Assembly (NCBI RefSeq): GCF_014648855.1
Contig: NZ_BMRX01000008.1
Coordinates: 80,047 to 144,046, forward strand
Length of the DNA stretch: 64,000 nucleotides
Direction: 5' to 3'
DNA from: Streptomyces parvulus
Lineage (GTDB): Bacteria; Actinomycetota; Actinomycetes; Streptomycetales; Streptomycetaceae
Shown here: piece after piece, positions 7,979 to 15,693 of the stretch
Layout of the letters: each line of letters starts with the position of its first letter
How positions within the stretch are numbered: the stretch's first letter is position 1
Notes under the pieces: generated by a model
Databases searched by the model: none
The model's input: the letters and a program-made list of their open reading frames with translations, nothing else
What the model was told of the DNA's origin: nothing
Position numbers and translations under genes: made by a program

Positions 7979-9388
7979 TCAGGAGGCCTTGGCCTTCTCC
8001 CCGGTCTTCTTCTGCTCGGCGGGCTCGGCAGGCTCGGCCTTCGGCACGGCCGGGGCCGGCTTGGCGGCCTCGTAGAACTCCTCGCGCGGGGTCTCCATCG
8101 CACCGAGGGAGACGACCTCGCGCTTCAGGAACATGCCGAGGGTCCAGTCCGCGAAGACGCGGATCTTCCGGTTGAACGTCGGCATCGCCATGCCGTGGTA
8201 GCCACGGTGCATGTACCAGGCGAGACGGCCCTTGAGCTTGATCTTCATCTTGCCCATGACGATCATCGCGACGCCCTTGTGCAGGCCGAGGCCCGCCACC
8301 GCGCCCTTGTTGGCGTGGCTGTACTCCTTCTGCGGGAAGCCCCGCATGCCGGAGATCACGTTGTCGCCGAGGACCTTGGCCTGGCGCAGCGCGTGCTGGG
8401 CGTTCGGCGGGCACCAGGCGTTCTCGTTGCCCGCCTTGCGGCCGACGAGGTCCGGCACCTGGGCGTTGTCGCCCGCGGCCCAGATGTAGTCGGTGCCCTT
8501 GACCTGGAGGGTCGGCTCGCAGTCGACGTGACCGCGGGGACCCAGCGGCAGGCCGAAGCGGGAGAGCGCCGGGTTGGGCTTGACGCCGGCCGTCCACACG
8601 ATGGTGTTGGAGTCGACCTCCAGGCCGTTCTTCAGCACCACGTGGCCGTCGACGCAGGAGTCCATGGAGGTGGACAGGTAGACCTCGACGCCGCGGCCCT
8701 CGAGGTGCTCCTTGCCGTACTGGCCGAGCTTGGGGCCGACCTCGGGGAGGATCTTGTCGGCGGCGTCGACGAGGACGAAGCGCATGTCCTCGCGGGAGAC
8801 GTTCGTGTAGTACTTGGCCGCGTCGCGCGCCATGTCCTCGACCTCACCGATGGTCTCCGCGCCGGCGAAACCGCCGCCGATGAAGACGAAGGTGAGCGCC
8901 TTGCGGCGGATCTCCTCGTCGGTGGTGGAGTCGGCCTTGTCCAGCTGCTCCAGGACGTGATTGCGCAGGCCGATGGACTCCTCGATGCCCTTCATGCCGA
9001 TGCCCTGCTCGGCGAGGCCGGGGATCGGGAAGGTGCGGGAGACCGCGCCCATGGCGATGACCAGGTAGTCGAACGGCAGCTCGTACGCCTCGCCCACCAG
9101 CGGGGCGATCGTGGCGACCTTGCGGTCCTGGTCGATGGTGGTGACCCGGCCGGTGAGGACCTCCGCCTTGGGGAGCACGCGCCTGAGGGGGACGACGACG
9201 TGTCGGGGGGAGATGCTGCCGGCGGCGGCTTCGGGGAGGAAGGGCTGGTAGGTCATGTACGACCGCGGGTCGACGACGGTGACGGTCGCCTCGCCGTAAC
9301 GCATCTTCTTCTGGATGCGTCGAGCTGCGTACAGGCCTACGTACCCACCGCCTACTACGAGGATCCTGGGACGCTCCGTGGTGCTCAT
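7979..9388 (-). CDS. ndh: Type II NADH dehydrogenase (NADH:quinone oxidoreductase)
   Basis: A 469-residue flavoprotein that passes electrons from NADH to menaquinone without pumping protons. The FAD Rossmann motif VVGGGYVGLYAARR is at residues 11-24 and the NADH motif FIGGGFAGAE near residue 170; WAAGDNAQVP near residue 305 is the second FAD-binding motif. The C-terminal region GRLAWYMHRGYHGMAMP is the amphipathic membrane-anchoring part. ATG 9388 was chosen because similarity begins at STTERPRILVVGG; the ribosome site is weak. A Rex-type operator about 310 bases upstream suggests control by the NADH/NAD ratio. Confidence 0.9.
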   Translation of the reverse strand: MSTTERPRILVVGGGYVGLYAARRIQKKMRYGEATVTVVDPRSYMTYQPFLPEAAAGSISPRHVVVPLRRVLPKAEVLTGRVTTIDQDRKVATIAPLVGEAYELPFDYLVIAMGAVSRTFPIPGLAEQGIGMKGIEESIGLRNHVLEQLDKADSTTDEEIRRKALTFVFIGGGFAGAETIGEVEDMARDAAKYYTNVSREDMRFVLVDAADKILPEVGPKLGQYGKEHLEGRGVEVYLSTSMDSCVDGHVVLKNGLEVDSNTIVWTAGVKPNPALSRFGLPLGPRGHVDCEPTLQVKGTDYIWAAGDNAQVPDLVGRKAGNENAWCPPNAQHALRQAKVLGDNVISGMRGFPQKEYSHANKGAVAGLGLHKGVAMIVMGKMKIKLKGRLAWYMHRGYHGMAMPTFNRKIRVFADWTLGMFLKREVVSLGAMETPREEFYEAAKPAPAVPKAEPAEPAEQKKTGEKAKAS

Positions 9389-9695
9389 GCCATCGAGTAT
9401 CCACCCGTCCCGGGGGGGTCGTTCGTGCGCCCCTTCACAAGCTCCTGTGAGGTCTGTGTTACCATCCGCCACTCACGTGACGGAGATCATGGTGAGGCGC
9501 GGAACCGGCCCACCCCGCACCCCGTTGTCAATGCCGCGTGAGCTGCCCATCCGCCCCTCCGGGGAGGGTGGACCACCCACATGCGACCCCTCTCCGGGGC
9601 ACCTCGCAAGCACCGTCCTGAACACGTTCAAAGGGCAGTTGAAGCCCCAAAAGGGTCAACGACCGCACTTTCGTCGTCCGACAGGGCCCAATTCC

Positions 9696-9713
9696 TTGTG
9701 AAGAACTTCACGA
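9696..9713. promoter_or_regulatory. Rex (redox) operator-like site
   Basis: TTGTGAA-GAAC-TTCACGA matches the Streptomyces Rex operator TTGTGAA-N4-TTCACAA at 13 of 14 defined bases. Rex is an NADH-sensing repressor of respiratory genes (cyd and nuo operons, and rex-hem itself, are its established targets). Placed between ppx and ndh, it fits control of ndh. No promoter elements were confidently placed around it. Confidence 0.75.
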
Positions 9714-9733
9714 ACTTTCCCGACGGGACGTCA

Positions 9734-9758
9734 CCGGGAGGCCCGCAAGGCCCCCCGG
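9734..9758 (-). terminator. Terminator after ppx
   Basis: CCGGGAGGCC (9734-9743) and GGCCCCCCGG (9749-9758) form a 10-bp stem with a 5-base loop; on the minus strand the one non-Watson-Crick pair is G-U. It lies 49 bases beyond the ppx stop. Confidence 0.6.
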
Positions 9759-9806
9759 CGGCCGCTCAATCGTCGTCCGTCCTGCTCACAGTGGTGCCGC
9801 GCGGGG

Positions 9807-10748
9807 CTACGCGACCGACCACGCGATGCCGTCGAGGATGTCGTGCTCGCTCACGACGACCTCCTCGGCGCCCGTCCGCTCCATGATCGAGAGCAGCACC
9901 AGCGCGCCCGCCGCGATCACGTCGACGCGGCCCGGGTGCATCGAGGGGACGGCCGCCCGCTCGGCGTGCGTGGAGCGCAGCAGCCAGTCGGTGATCTCCC
10001 GGACCCGGTCACGGGAGACCCGGGAGTGGTGGATGGCGGCCGAGTCGTACTCCGGCAGCTCCTGCGCGATGGCCGACACCGTCGTCACCGACCCGGCCAG
10101 CCCGACCAGCGTGCGCGCCTCGCGCAGCGGCACCGTCTCCTCGGCGAGGTCCAGGGCGGCCTCGACGTCCGCCCGCATCGCCGCCACCTGCGCCCCGGTG
10201 GGCGGGTCGGTCACCGCGCCCCCGTGCACCAGGTGCCGCTCGGTCATCCGCACGCAGCCGACGTCCACGGAACGGGCGGCGCGCACGTGCGCGTCCCCCA
10301 CCACGAACTCGGTGGAGCCGCCGCCGATGTCCACGACCAGGTAGGGCCGGTCCAGGTCGTCGCGCCCGGCCAGCTCCCGGGTCGCCCCGGTGAAGGAGAA
10401 CTCCGCCTCCTGGTCGCCCGAGATGACCTCCGGCTCCACCCCGAGGATGTCCAGCACCCCGCGCACGAACTCGTCGCGGTTCTCCGCGTCCCGGGAGGCG
10501 GAGGTCGCCACGAAGCGCAGCCGCTCGGCCCCGTGCTCCTTGATGATCCCCGCGTACTCGCGGCAGGCGGCGAAGGTCCGCTCCAGCGCCTGAGGCGCCA
10601 GCCGCCCGGTGCGGTCGACGTCCTGGCCGAGCCGCACGATGGTCATGCGCCGGTCCAGGTCGGTCAGCTCACCCGTGGCGGGGTCGGCGTCCGCGACGAG
10701 CAGCCGGATCGAGTTCGTACCGCAGTCGACGGCGGCGACACGGGTCAC
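9807..10748 (-). CDS. ppx: Exopolyphosphatase/pppGpp phosphohydrolase (Ppx/GppA family)
   Basis: A 313-residue actin-fold phosphatase that removes terminal phosphate from polyphosphate or converts pppGpp to ppGpp. The phosphate-1 loop VAAVDCGTNSIRLLVAD is at the N terminus and VVDIGGGSTEFVVG near residue 140. It has only the two catalytic lobes, like mycobacterial Ppx1/2. GTG 10748 overlaps the stop of the DUF501 gene (GTGA) and GGGGAGG lies upstream, so the two are translationally coupled. The order mazG...eno, divIC, DUF501, ppx is shared with mycobacteria (Rv1021-Rv1026). Confidence 0.88.
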   Translation of the reverse strand: MTRVAAVDCGTNSIRLLVADADPATGELTDLDRRMTIVRLGQDVDRTGRLAPQALERTFAACREYAGIIKEHGAERLRFVATSASRDAENRDEFVRGVLDILGVEPEVISGDQEAEFSFTGATRELAGRDDLDRPYLVVDIGGGSTEFVVGDAHVRAARSVDVGCVRMTERHLVHGGAVTDPPTGAQVAAMRADVEAALDLAEETVPLREARTLVGLAGSVTTVSAIAQELPEYDSAAIHHSRVSRDRVREITDWLLRSTHAERAAVPSMHPGRVDVIAAGALVLLSIMERTGAEEVVVSEHDILDGIAWSVA

Positions 10749-11296
10749 TGGGCGTCCTCCCCTTCGGCGGAACCGGCGAGCCCGGCGGGCGTCACGCACG
10801 GCCCCTTGCGCCACCACTCGGGCAGCATGGCGATCGCCTCGTCACCCAGCGGGTTGACGCCGGGCCCGGCCGCCAGCGAGTGGGCGACCAGCACGTGCAG
10901 GCACTTGACCCGGTCCGGCATGCCGCCCGCGCTCGGGAAGCCGGTCAGCTCCTCGATCTCGTCGCGGCGCCGGACGTAGTCCTCGTGCGCCGCACGGTAG
11001 GCCGCGGCCAGCTCGGGGTCGGCGGCCAGGCGCTCGGTCATCTCCTTCATCACGCCGTTGGCCTCCAGCGTGCCGATGGCGGAGGCCGCCTTCGGGCACG
11101 TCAGGTAGTACAGCGTCGGGAAGGGCGTGCCGTCGGGCAGCCGCGGCGCCGTCTCCACGACGTCCGGCTGTCCGCACGGACAGCGGTGCGCGATGGCGCG
11201 CAGGCCGCGCGGAGGACGGCCGAGCTGCTGCTTGAAGGCCTGCACGTCCGCGTCGGTGGGCTCGGTGCGCGGCGTGGTCGGCGGGGGAGTCTGCAT
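10745..11296 (-). CDS. DUF501 domain-containing protein
   Basis: A 183-residue cytosolic protein of the conserved DUF501 family, found in actinobacteria between divIC/ftsB and ppx. The region from residue 17, QAFKQQLGRPPRGLRAIAHR, followed by a cysteine and PTLYYLTCPKA, is the family core. No function is established. ATG 11296 is the only good start. It overlaps ppx by four bases and follows divIC by 45 bases, so the three probably form an operon. Confidence 0.85.
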   Translation of the reverse strand: MQTPPPTTPRTEPTDADVQAFKQQLGRPPRGLRAIAHRCPCGQPDVVETAPRLPDGTPFPTLYYLTCPKAASAIGTLEANGVMKEMTERLAADPELAAAYRAAHEDYVRRRDEIEELTGFPSAGGMPDRVKCLHVLVAHSLAAGPGVNPLGDEAIAMLPEWWRKGPCVTPAGLAGSAEGEDAQ

Positions 11297-11341
11297 GACT
11301 GTCTTCTGCTGGTCTTCCTGTTCGGTGCCGGCGCGGTCGGT

Positions 11342-11824
11342 TCACGGCCGGCGGGCGGCGGCGTCGGCCTTGTCGACGCCGTCCCAGACGTTGCGGTACC
11401 AGGGGCGGTCGGCACCGCCGGACTCGGCGCGGGCCTTCCTGGCCGCGTCCGGGTCGACGACGACGAACCCCGTCTCCCCCGGCATCACGTAGTGCAGCCG
11501 CAGCCGGACCTGCTGCTCGGCGTAGGCGTCGTCCTGCCAGCGCGCCTTGAGGTCGCGCAGCTCCTCGACCCGGTCGCGGGTCTCCTGCTGCTCGCGCCGC
11601 AGGTCGGCGATCTCGGCGCGCTGGGCGACGTACTGCCGGATCGGGTAGGCGAGGGCCACGACGAGCGAGCAGAACACCATCGCGAGCAGCGCGGCCCGGC
11701 CGGTCAGCCGGGAGCGGCGGGCCTGGCGCCTGGTCTGCGAGCGGTAGACCCGGGCCGCGGTCTGCTCCCCGATGATCCGGATCCTGGTCGCGGTGGAGAA
11801 ACGGTCCCGGTCCTTCACCGCCAT
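11342..11824 (-). CDS. divIC: Septum formation initiator DivIC/FtsB
   Basis: A 160-residue bitopic division protein. A basic N terminus of about 40 residues is followed by a single transmembrane helix (ALLAMVFCSLVVALAYPI) and a short extracytoplasmic coiled coil (RAEIADLRREQQETRDRVEEL), ending in the family signature YVMPGETGFVVV. DivIC binds DivIB/FtsQ and FtsL to stabilise the septal divisome; in Streptomyces it supports sporulation septation. ATG 11824 has GGGGA upstream. It is preceded by the eno terminator, so it may have its own promoter. Confidence 0.9.
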   Translation of the reverse strand: MAVKDRDRFSTATRIRIIGEQTAARVYRSQTRRQARRSRLTGRAALLAMVFCSLVVALAYPIRQYVAQRAEIADLRREQQETRDRVEELRDLKARWQDDAYAEQQVRLRLHYVMPGETGFVVVDPDAARKARAESGGADRPWYRNVWDGVDKADAAARRP

Positions 11825-11852
11825 GGCTGTCCCCGCCTTAAGTCCACACGTG

Positions 11853-11897
11853 CGTACGTCCCCGCACACGGTACGGGACCGAGTACGGGGACGTACG
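11853..11897 (-). terminator. Terminator after eno
   Basis: CGTACGTCCCCG (11853-11864) pairs perfectly with CGGGGACGTACG (11886-11897) across a 21-base loop, just past the eno stop codon and before divIC. Confidence 0.65.
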
Positions 11898-11923
11898 TAC
11901 GACGCTGCCTACCGGGGTGGTGC

Positions 11924-13204
11924 TCAGCCCTTGAAGCGCGGGAACGCGCTGCGGCCGGCGTACACCGCGGCGTCGTCGAGGATCTCCTCGATGCGCAGCA
12001 GCTGGTTGTACTTGGCGACGCGCTCGGAGCGGGCCGGGGCGCCGGTCTTGATCTGGCCGCAGTTGGTGGCGACGGCCAGGTCGGCGATGGTGACGTCCTC
12101 GGTCTCGCCGGAGCGGTGGGACATCATGCACTTGAAGCCGTTGCGCTGGGCCAGCTCGACGGCGTCCAGGGTCTCGGTCAGCGAACCGATCTGGTTGACC
12201 TTGACCAGCAGCGCGTTGGCCGAGTTCTCCTCGATGCCGCGGGCCAGGCGCTCCGGGTTGGTGACGAACAGGTCGTCGCCGACGAGCTGCACCTTGTCGC
12301 CGAGCTTGGCGGTGATGGTGTTCCAGCCGTCCCAGTCGTCCTCGAACAGCGGGTCCTCGATGGAGACCAGCGGGTACGCCTCGACCAGCTCGGCGTAGTA
12401 CTCGGTCATCTCGGCGGCGGTGCGGTTCTTGCCCTCGAAGGCGTAGGAGCCGTCCTTGTAGAACTCGGACGCGGCGACGTCGAGCGCGAGGGCGATCTGC
12501 TCGCCGGGGGTGTAGCCGGCCTCCTTGATCGCCTCGAGGATGAGGTCGAGGGCCTCGCGGTTGGAACCGAGGTTCGGGGCGAAGCCGCCCTCGTCGCCGA
12601 GGCCGGTGGCCAGGCCCTTGTTCTTCAGGACCTTCTTCAGCGTGTGGTAGACCTCGGCGCCCCAGCGCAGGGCCTCGGAGAAGGACTCCGCGCCGATCGG
12701 GGCGATCATGAACTCCTGGATGTCCACGTTGGAGTCGGCGTGCGAGCCGCCGTTCAGGATGTTCATCATCGGCACCGGCAGCAGGTGCGCGTTCGGGCCG
12801 CCCAGGTAGCGGAAGAGCGGCAGGTCGCTGGCCTCGGAGGCGGCGTGGGCGACGGCGAGGGAGACGCCGAGGATGGCGTTGGCGCCGAGCGAGCCCTTGT
12901 TGTCGGTGGCGTCCAGGTCGAACATGGCCTGGTCGATCAGGCGCTGCTCGGTGGCGTCGTATCCGACCAGCTCCGGGCCGATCTGCTCGATGACGGCGAG
13001 GACGGCCTTCTCGACGCCCTTGCCGAGGTAACGGCCCGGGTCGCCGTCACGGAGTTCGATGGCCTCGAAGGCACCGGTGGAGGCGCCGGACGGAACGGCG
13101 GCACGACCCGTGCTGCCGTCGTCGAGGCCGACCTCGACCTCGACCGTGGGGTTGCCTCGGGAGTCCAGGATTTCCCGGGCTACGACGACGTCGATGGACG
13201 GCAC
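11924..13204 (-). CDS. eno: Enolase (phosphopyruvate hydratase)
   Basis: A 426-residue glycolytic enzyme interconverting 2-phosphoglycerate and phosphoenolpyruvate. The N terminus PSIDVVVAREILDSRGNPT, the active-site loop PSGASTG, the metal ligands in ALDVAASEF, ISIEDP-like VSIEDP and LVGDD, the catalytic KVNQIGS lysine and the signature MMSHRSGETED are all intact. GTG 13204 is chosen because GAAGGAG lies six bases upstream; the two ATG codons further upstream overlap or abut that site. A TAGGCT -10 element at 13285-13280 and a palindrome over the -35 region lie upstream. Confidence 0.97.
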   Translation of the reverse strand: MPSIDVVVAREILDSRGNPTVEVEVGLDDGSTGRAAVPSGASTGAFEAIELRDGDPGRYLGKGVEKAVLAVIEQIGPELVGYDATEQRLIDQAMFDLDATDNKGSLGANAILGVSLAVAHAASEASDLPLFRYLGGPNAHLLPVPMMNILNGGSHADSNVDIQEFMIAPIGAESFSEALRWGAEVYHTLKKVLKNKGLATGLGDEGGFAPNLGSNREALDLILEAIKEAGYTPGEQIALALDVAASEFYKDGSYAFEGKNRTAAEMTEYYAELVEAYPLVSIEDPLFEDDWDGWNTITAKLGDKVQLVGDDLFVTNPERLARGIEENSANALLVKVNQIGSLTETLDAVELAQRNGFKCMMSHRSGETEDVTIADLAVATNCGQIKTGAPARSERVAKYNQLLRIEEILDDAAVYAGRSAFPRFKG

Positions 13205-13279
13205 GAGCATCTCCTTCTTCAATGTGACGCTTCGGTGTGACGCGCGGGTCCGCAGGACCGCGTCGGCTCTGCGGGACCG

Positions 13280-13318
13280 AGCCTAACCGGCTCCGGGCGA
13301 TCGGCCAGCCGATCGCCC
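13280..13318 (-). promoter_or_regulatory. eno promoter with overlapping palindrome
   Basis: On the minus strand TAGGCT (13285-13280) is a good -10 hexamer, with CTGGCC (13308-13303) 17 bases upstream as a weak -35. A perfect inverted repeat with 10-bp arms, GGGCGATCGG (13295-13304) and CCGATCGCCC (13309-13318), separated by CCAG, covers the -35 region and looks like a repressor site. The regulator is unknown. Confidence 0.55.
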
Positions 13319-13388
13319 ACCCGCTGGACAGAACCGAGAGTAAATTGTTTCTGAACGGAACAAAGAGGTTTCCGTGACGCCGGGCGCA

Positions 13389-13434
13389 AAAATCCCGCCC
13401 CGGTGCGTACGGGGGGAACACGCACCGGGGCGGG
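13389..13434 (-). terminator. Intrinsic terminator after rpfA with U-tract
   Basis: A 14-bp perfect stem (13394-13407 with 13421-13434) is followed on the minus strand by ATTTTTG. It is the only hairpin in the window with a true U-tract. It ends the rpfA transcript before the eno promoter. Confidence 0.85.
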
Positions 13435-13452
13435 AGTCGCGGGAGCCGCCGC

Positions 13453-14169
13453 TTACTTCAGGTGCAGCTGCTGGCCCGGGTAGATCAGGTCGGCCTCGTC
13501 GACGATGTCGTCGTTCAGCTTGAACAGCTTCGCCCAGCCGCCCTTGACCTCGTGCTTCTCGGCGATGGAGCTCAGGGTGTCGCCCTTGACCACCTTGTAC
13601 TCGCCGTCACCCTTCTCGACCTTCTTGCCGGTGGGGGTGGTGACCGTCTTCTTCTCGGTCTTCTTCTCGGCCTTCGGCTCGACGGCCGGGCGCTCGTCGG
13701 AGCGGGAGGCCTTCTGCTCGGCGGAGCGGTCGGCGCCGCCGTCCGCGCTCTGCGAACCGCTGTCCTGGCTCTCGGCGGAGCCGCCACCGGTGTTCGCGGC
13801 GTTCGACAGGCCGGTGCCGCAGACCGGCCAGGCACCCTTGCCCTGACCCGCGAGCACCTTCTCGGCGATCTCGATCTGCTGCGCCTTGCTGGCCTGGTCG
13901 GCGGTGGCGGCGTACTGGGTGCCGCCGTAGCCGGACCAGGTGGAGGCGGAGAACTGCAGGCCGCCGTAGTAGCCGTTGCCGGTGTTGATGGACCAGTTGC
14001 CGCCGGACTCGCACTGGGCGACGGCGTCCCACTCGGAGGTGGTGGCGGCGGAGGCGTTGCCGGCCGCCATCAGCGGGGCGGCGACGGCGGCACCGGTCAC
14101 GCCGGCGACGGCGATGACGCGAGTGGCCTTGGACGGACGACGGTGCTTGCCCTTGCCGGAAAACAGCAT
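13453..14169 (-). CDS. rpfA: Resuscitation-promoting factor with LysM domain (RpfA type)
   Basis: A 238-residue secreted muralytic enzyme. A signal peptide (about residues 1-40, ending ...AAGNASA) is followed by a lysozyme-like Rpf domain (SEWDAVAQCESGGNWSINTG, with the catalytic Glu in CESGG), a K/E-rich linker (about residues 115-185) and a C-terminal LysM domain (GEYKVVKGDTLSSIAEKH) for peptidoglycan binding. Rpf enzymes cleave glycan strands during spore germination. ATG 14169 has GAGGGG upstream. The 5' leader is a c-di-AMP riboswitch, matching the described S. coelicolor rpfA. The gene at 14523-15551 is a paralogue. Confidence 0.93.
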   Translation of the reverse strand: MLFSGKGKHRRPSKATRVIAVAGVTGAAVAAPLMAAGNASAATTSEWDAVAQCESGGNWSINTGNGYYGGLQFSASTWSGYGGTQYAATADQASKAQQIEIAEKVLAGQGKGAWPVCGTGLSNAANTGGGSAESQDSGSQSADGGADRSAEQKASRSDERPAVEPKAEKKTEKKTVTTPTGKKVEKGDGEYKVVKGDTLSSIAEKHEVKGGWAKLFKLNDDIVDEADLIYPGQQLHLK

Positions 14170-14179
14170 GGTTGATCCC

Positions 14180-14345
14180 CTCACCGACGCCTGCGAGGTG
14201 AGCTGTCGGGTTCGGGCCGGTTGAGTTGCCCGGCCGGGTTCCTCGCGGAACTCGGCTCCACCCCTAGCCGCTCCGGCGCAACTGCCCGGTGCGGCGCTTA
14301 CCTTGGGTCCCCCGCTCCTGCCTTCGGCGCTTGACGCGACGACTG
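14180..14345 (-). promoter_or_regulatory. c-di-AMP (ydaO/yuaA) riboswitch
   Basis: The minus-strand leader of rpfA carries the conserved blocks of the ydaO class in order: CGGGGGACCCAAGGTAAGCG, TAGGGGTGGAGCCGAGTTCC and CCCGACAGCTCACCTCGCAG. This RNA binds c-di-AMP and in Streptomyces lowers expression of cell-wall hydrolase genes such as rpfA. The 3' edge is about 10 bases from the rpfA start codon, so control may act at transcription termination or ribosome access. The exact 5' boundary is uncertain. Confidence 0.9.
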
Positions 14346-14411
14346 TTCCCGTACGGCCGCTGGCAGGATTCGGCGTTGCGGCTGTCGGGGCCCGCGGTGG
14401 CGAGCGGTCAT

Positions 14412-14441
14412 GACCGTAGACACGCGCTCCGCGGATTTTCA
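14412..14441 (-). promoter_or_regulatory. Likely rpfA promoter
   Basis: On the minus strand TTGAAA (14441-14436), an 18-base spacer and TACGGT (14417-14412) resemble a housekeeping promoter. It would start transcription near 14405, about 60 bases before the riboswitch. Confidence 0.5.
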
Positions 14442-14522
14442 AAGACGATCACGGCTTCTGAGACCTATCTCTCACGAGATCCAAAACGGACATAGAGCCT
14501 CGAACCGTGACGTGAACTCCCT

Positions 14523-15551
14523 CTACTTTTCGCCCGATTCGCCCGTGACCGTGAGCGTCTGACCGGGCAGGATGTGGTCGGGATCCTGGCCGACGACCCG
14601 CTCGTTGTCGGAGTAGAGCGCACGCCATCCGCCGTCGACGCCAAGGGAGTCGGCGATGGCCCAGAGATTGTCCCCGGAGCGGACCATGTAGGAGCCGTCG
14701 TCGGCCTCCCTCGACCCTCCGTCACGCGAGGCGTGCCGGCCCGAGGTGCTGTCGGTGAGCCCTTTCCAGCGCCCGCCCTCGTCCGCACTGCCGCCGCGGT
14801 GCTTGCCGGAGCCCGACGAGCGGTCGGCGCCGTCCGGTTCAGCGGTGGCACGGGAGTCGCTTTCGGGTGATGTGTCCGGCTTGGCGGATTGATCCATGCC
14901 GTCGGACGGGGCGTCAGAGGTGCCCGACGAGGGCGAGGTGGACGGCGAAGGGGACGAACCGGACGTCTTGGGGGACGAGTCCGACCCCTCGGTCGACTCC
15001 GACGGAGACGGCGAAGCGGACGACTCGGACGAATCCGGCGTCTTCGAGGAGGCGGTCGACTCGGGCGTCTTGGAACCGGCGGAGGACCCGGCCGATTCCG
15101 GGGTCTCCGGCTCTTCCGTTGACCGCGACTCCTCCGACGAGCCGTCACCGGTCGCACCCGTGGCGCCGGTGGCCCCAGGGGGGTTGCCCAGACCCGCGAG
15201 CAGTCCGCAGGTCGGCCAGGCGGCGATGCCCTGGTCCGCGTACAGCTTCTCGGCGATTCTTATCTGCTGGGAGCGACTGGCCTGGTCGGCGCTGGCCGCG
15301 TACTCCAGACCGCCGTACCGCTCCCACGCCTCCTGGGGGAGCTGGAGGCCGCCGTAGTAGCCGTTCCCGGCGTTCTGGCTCCAGGCGCCGCCGGTCTCGC
15401 ACTCGGCGATCTGGTCCCAGTTCGCCCCGGCCGCGTGGGCGCCGGTGGCGCCGAGCAGCGGGATGGCGATGGCGGAGCCGGTCACTCCGGCGGCGACGAC
15501 CAGTGCGGGAGCCTGGCGGGGGCGGCGATGACGACCGTTCCCGGAGAGCAT
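14523..15551 (-). CDS. rpfC: Resuscitation-promoting factor with long linker and LysM domain
   Basis: A 342-residue paralogue of the neighbouring RpfA. A signal peptide (residues 1-40, ending GATGAHA) precedes the Rpf catalytic domain (NWDQIAECETGGAWSQNAGN; catalytic Glu in CETGG). A Ser/Thr/Glu/Pro-rich linker of about 150 residues (roughly 125-275) separates it from a C-terminal LysM domain (GSYMVRSGDNLWAIADSLG). The long linker may let the enzyme reach across the wall. ATG 15551 follows GAAAGG. Unlike rpfA there is no c-di-AMP riboswitch in its leader. The S. coelicolor neighbour of rpfA is called RpfC, which I adopt with caution. Confidence 0.88.
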   Translation of the reverse strand: MLSGNGRHRRPRQAPALVVAAGVTGSAIAIPLLGATGAHAAGANWDQIAECETGGAWSQNAGNGYYGGLQLPQEAWERYGGLEYAASADQASRSQQIRIAEKLYADQGIAAWPTCGLLAGLGNPPGATGATGATGDGSSEESRSTEEPETPESAGSSAGSKTPESTASSKTPDSSESSASPSPSESTEGSDSSPKTSGSSPSPSTSPSSGTSDAPSDGMDQSAKPDTSPESDSRATAEPDGADRSSGSGKHRGGSADEGGRWKGLTDSTSGRHASRDGGSREADDGSYMVRSGDNLWAIADSLGVDGGWRALYSDNERVVGQDPDHILPGQTLTVTGESGEK

Positions 15552-15619
15552 GCGACGACCTTTCACAGACGACGGGGACCGTGCGGCGGGTGATGCTCGT
15601 CGCCACACTGGTTCGTGAA

Positions 15620-15647
15620 CGTATAGGCAGATGATCGCTTGTCACAA
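15620..15647 (-). promoter_or_regulatory. Likely promoter of the second rpf gene
   Basis: On the minus strand TTGTGA (15647-15642), a 16-base spacer and TATACG (15625-15620) form a good promoter, about 70 bases upstream of the start codon. Confidence 0.5.
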
Positions 15648-15693
15648 GTTCATGCCGCGCGGATCACGTGAAGATCACAGAGTTGAGGGCGTG

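Larger units (their letters stand above)
9389..9806. other. Long ndh leader/promoter region
   Basis: The 418 bases between ppx and ndh contain, in transcription order, the ppx terminator (9758-9734), the Rex-type operator (9713-9696) and a leader of about 300 bases. Within the leader GGGTGG-A-CCACCC (9566-9578) is a perfect 13-bp palindrome. No coding frame with a ribosome site was seen. Confidence 0.5.

Noticed and set aside
15552..15608. Upstream extension of the second rpf gene to 15608
   Set aside because: The longer start would put 19 charged residues before the signal peptide and lacks a ribosome site.
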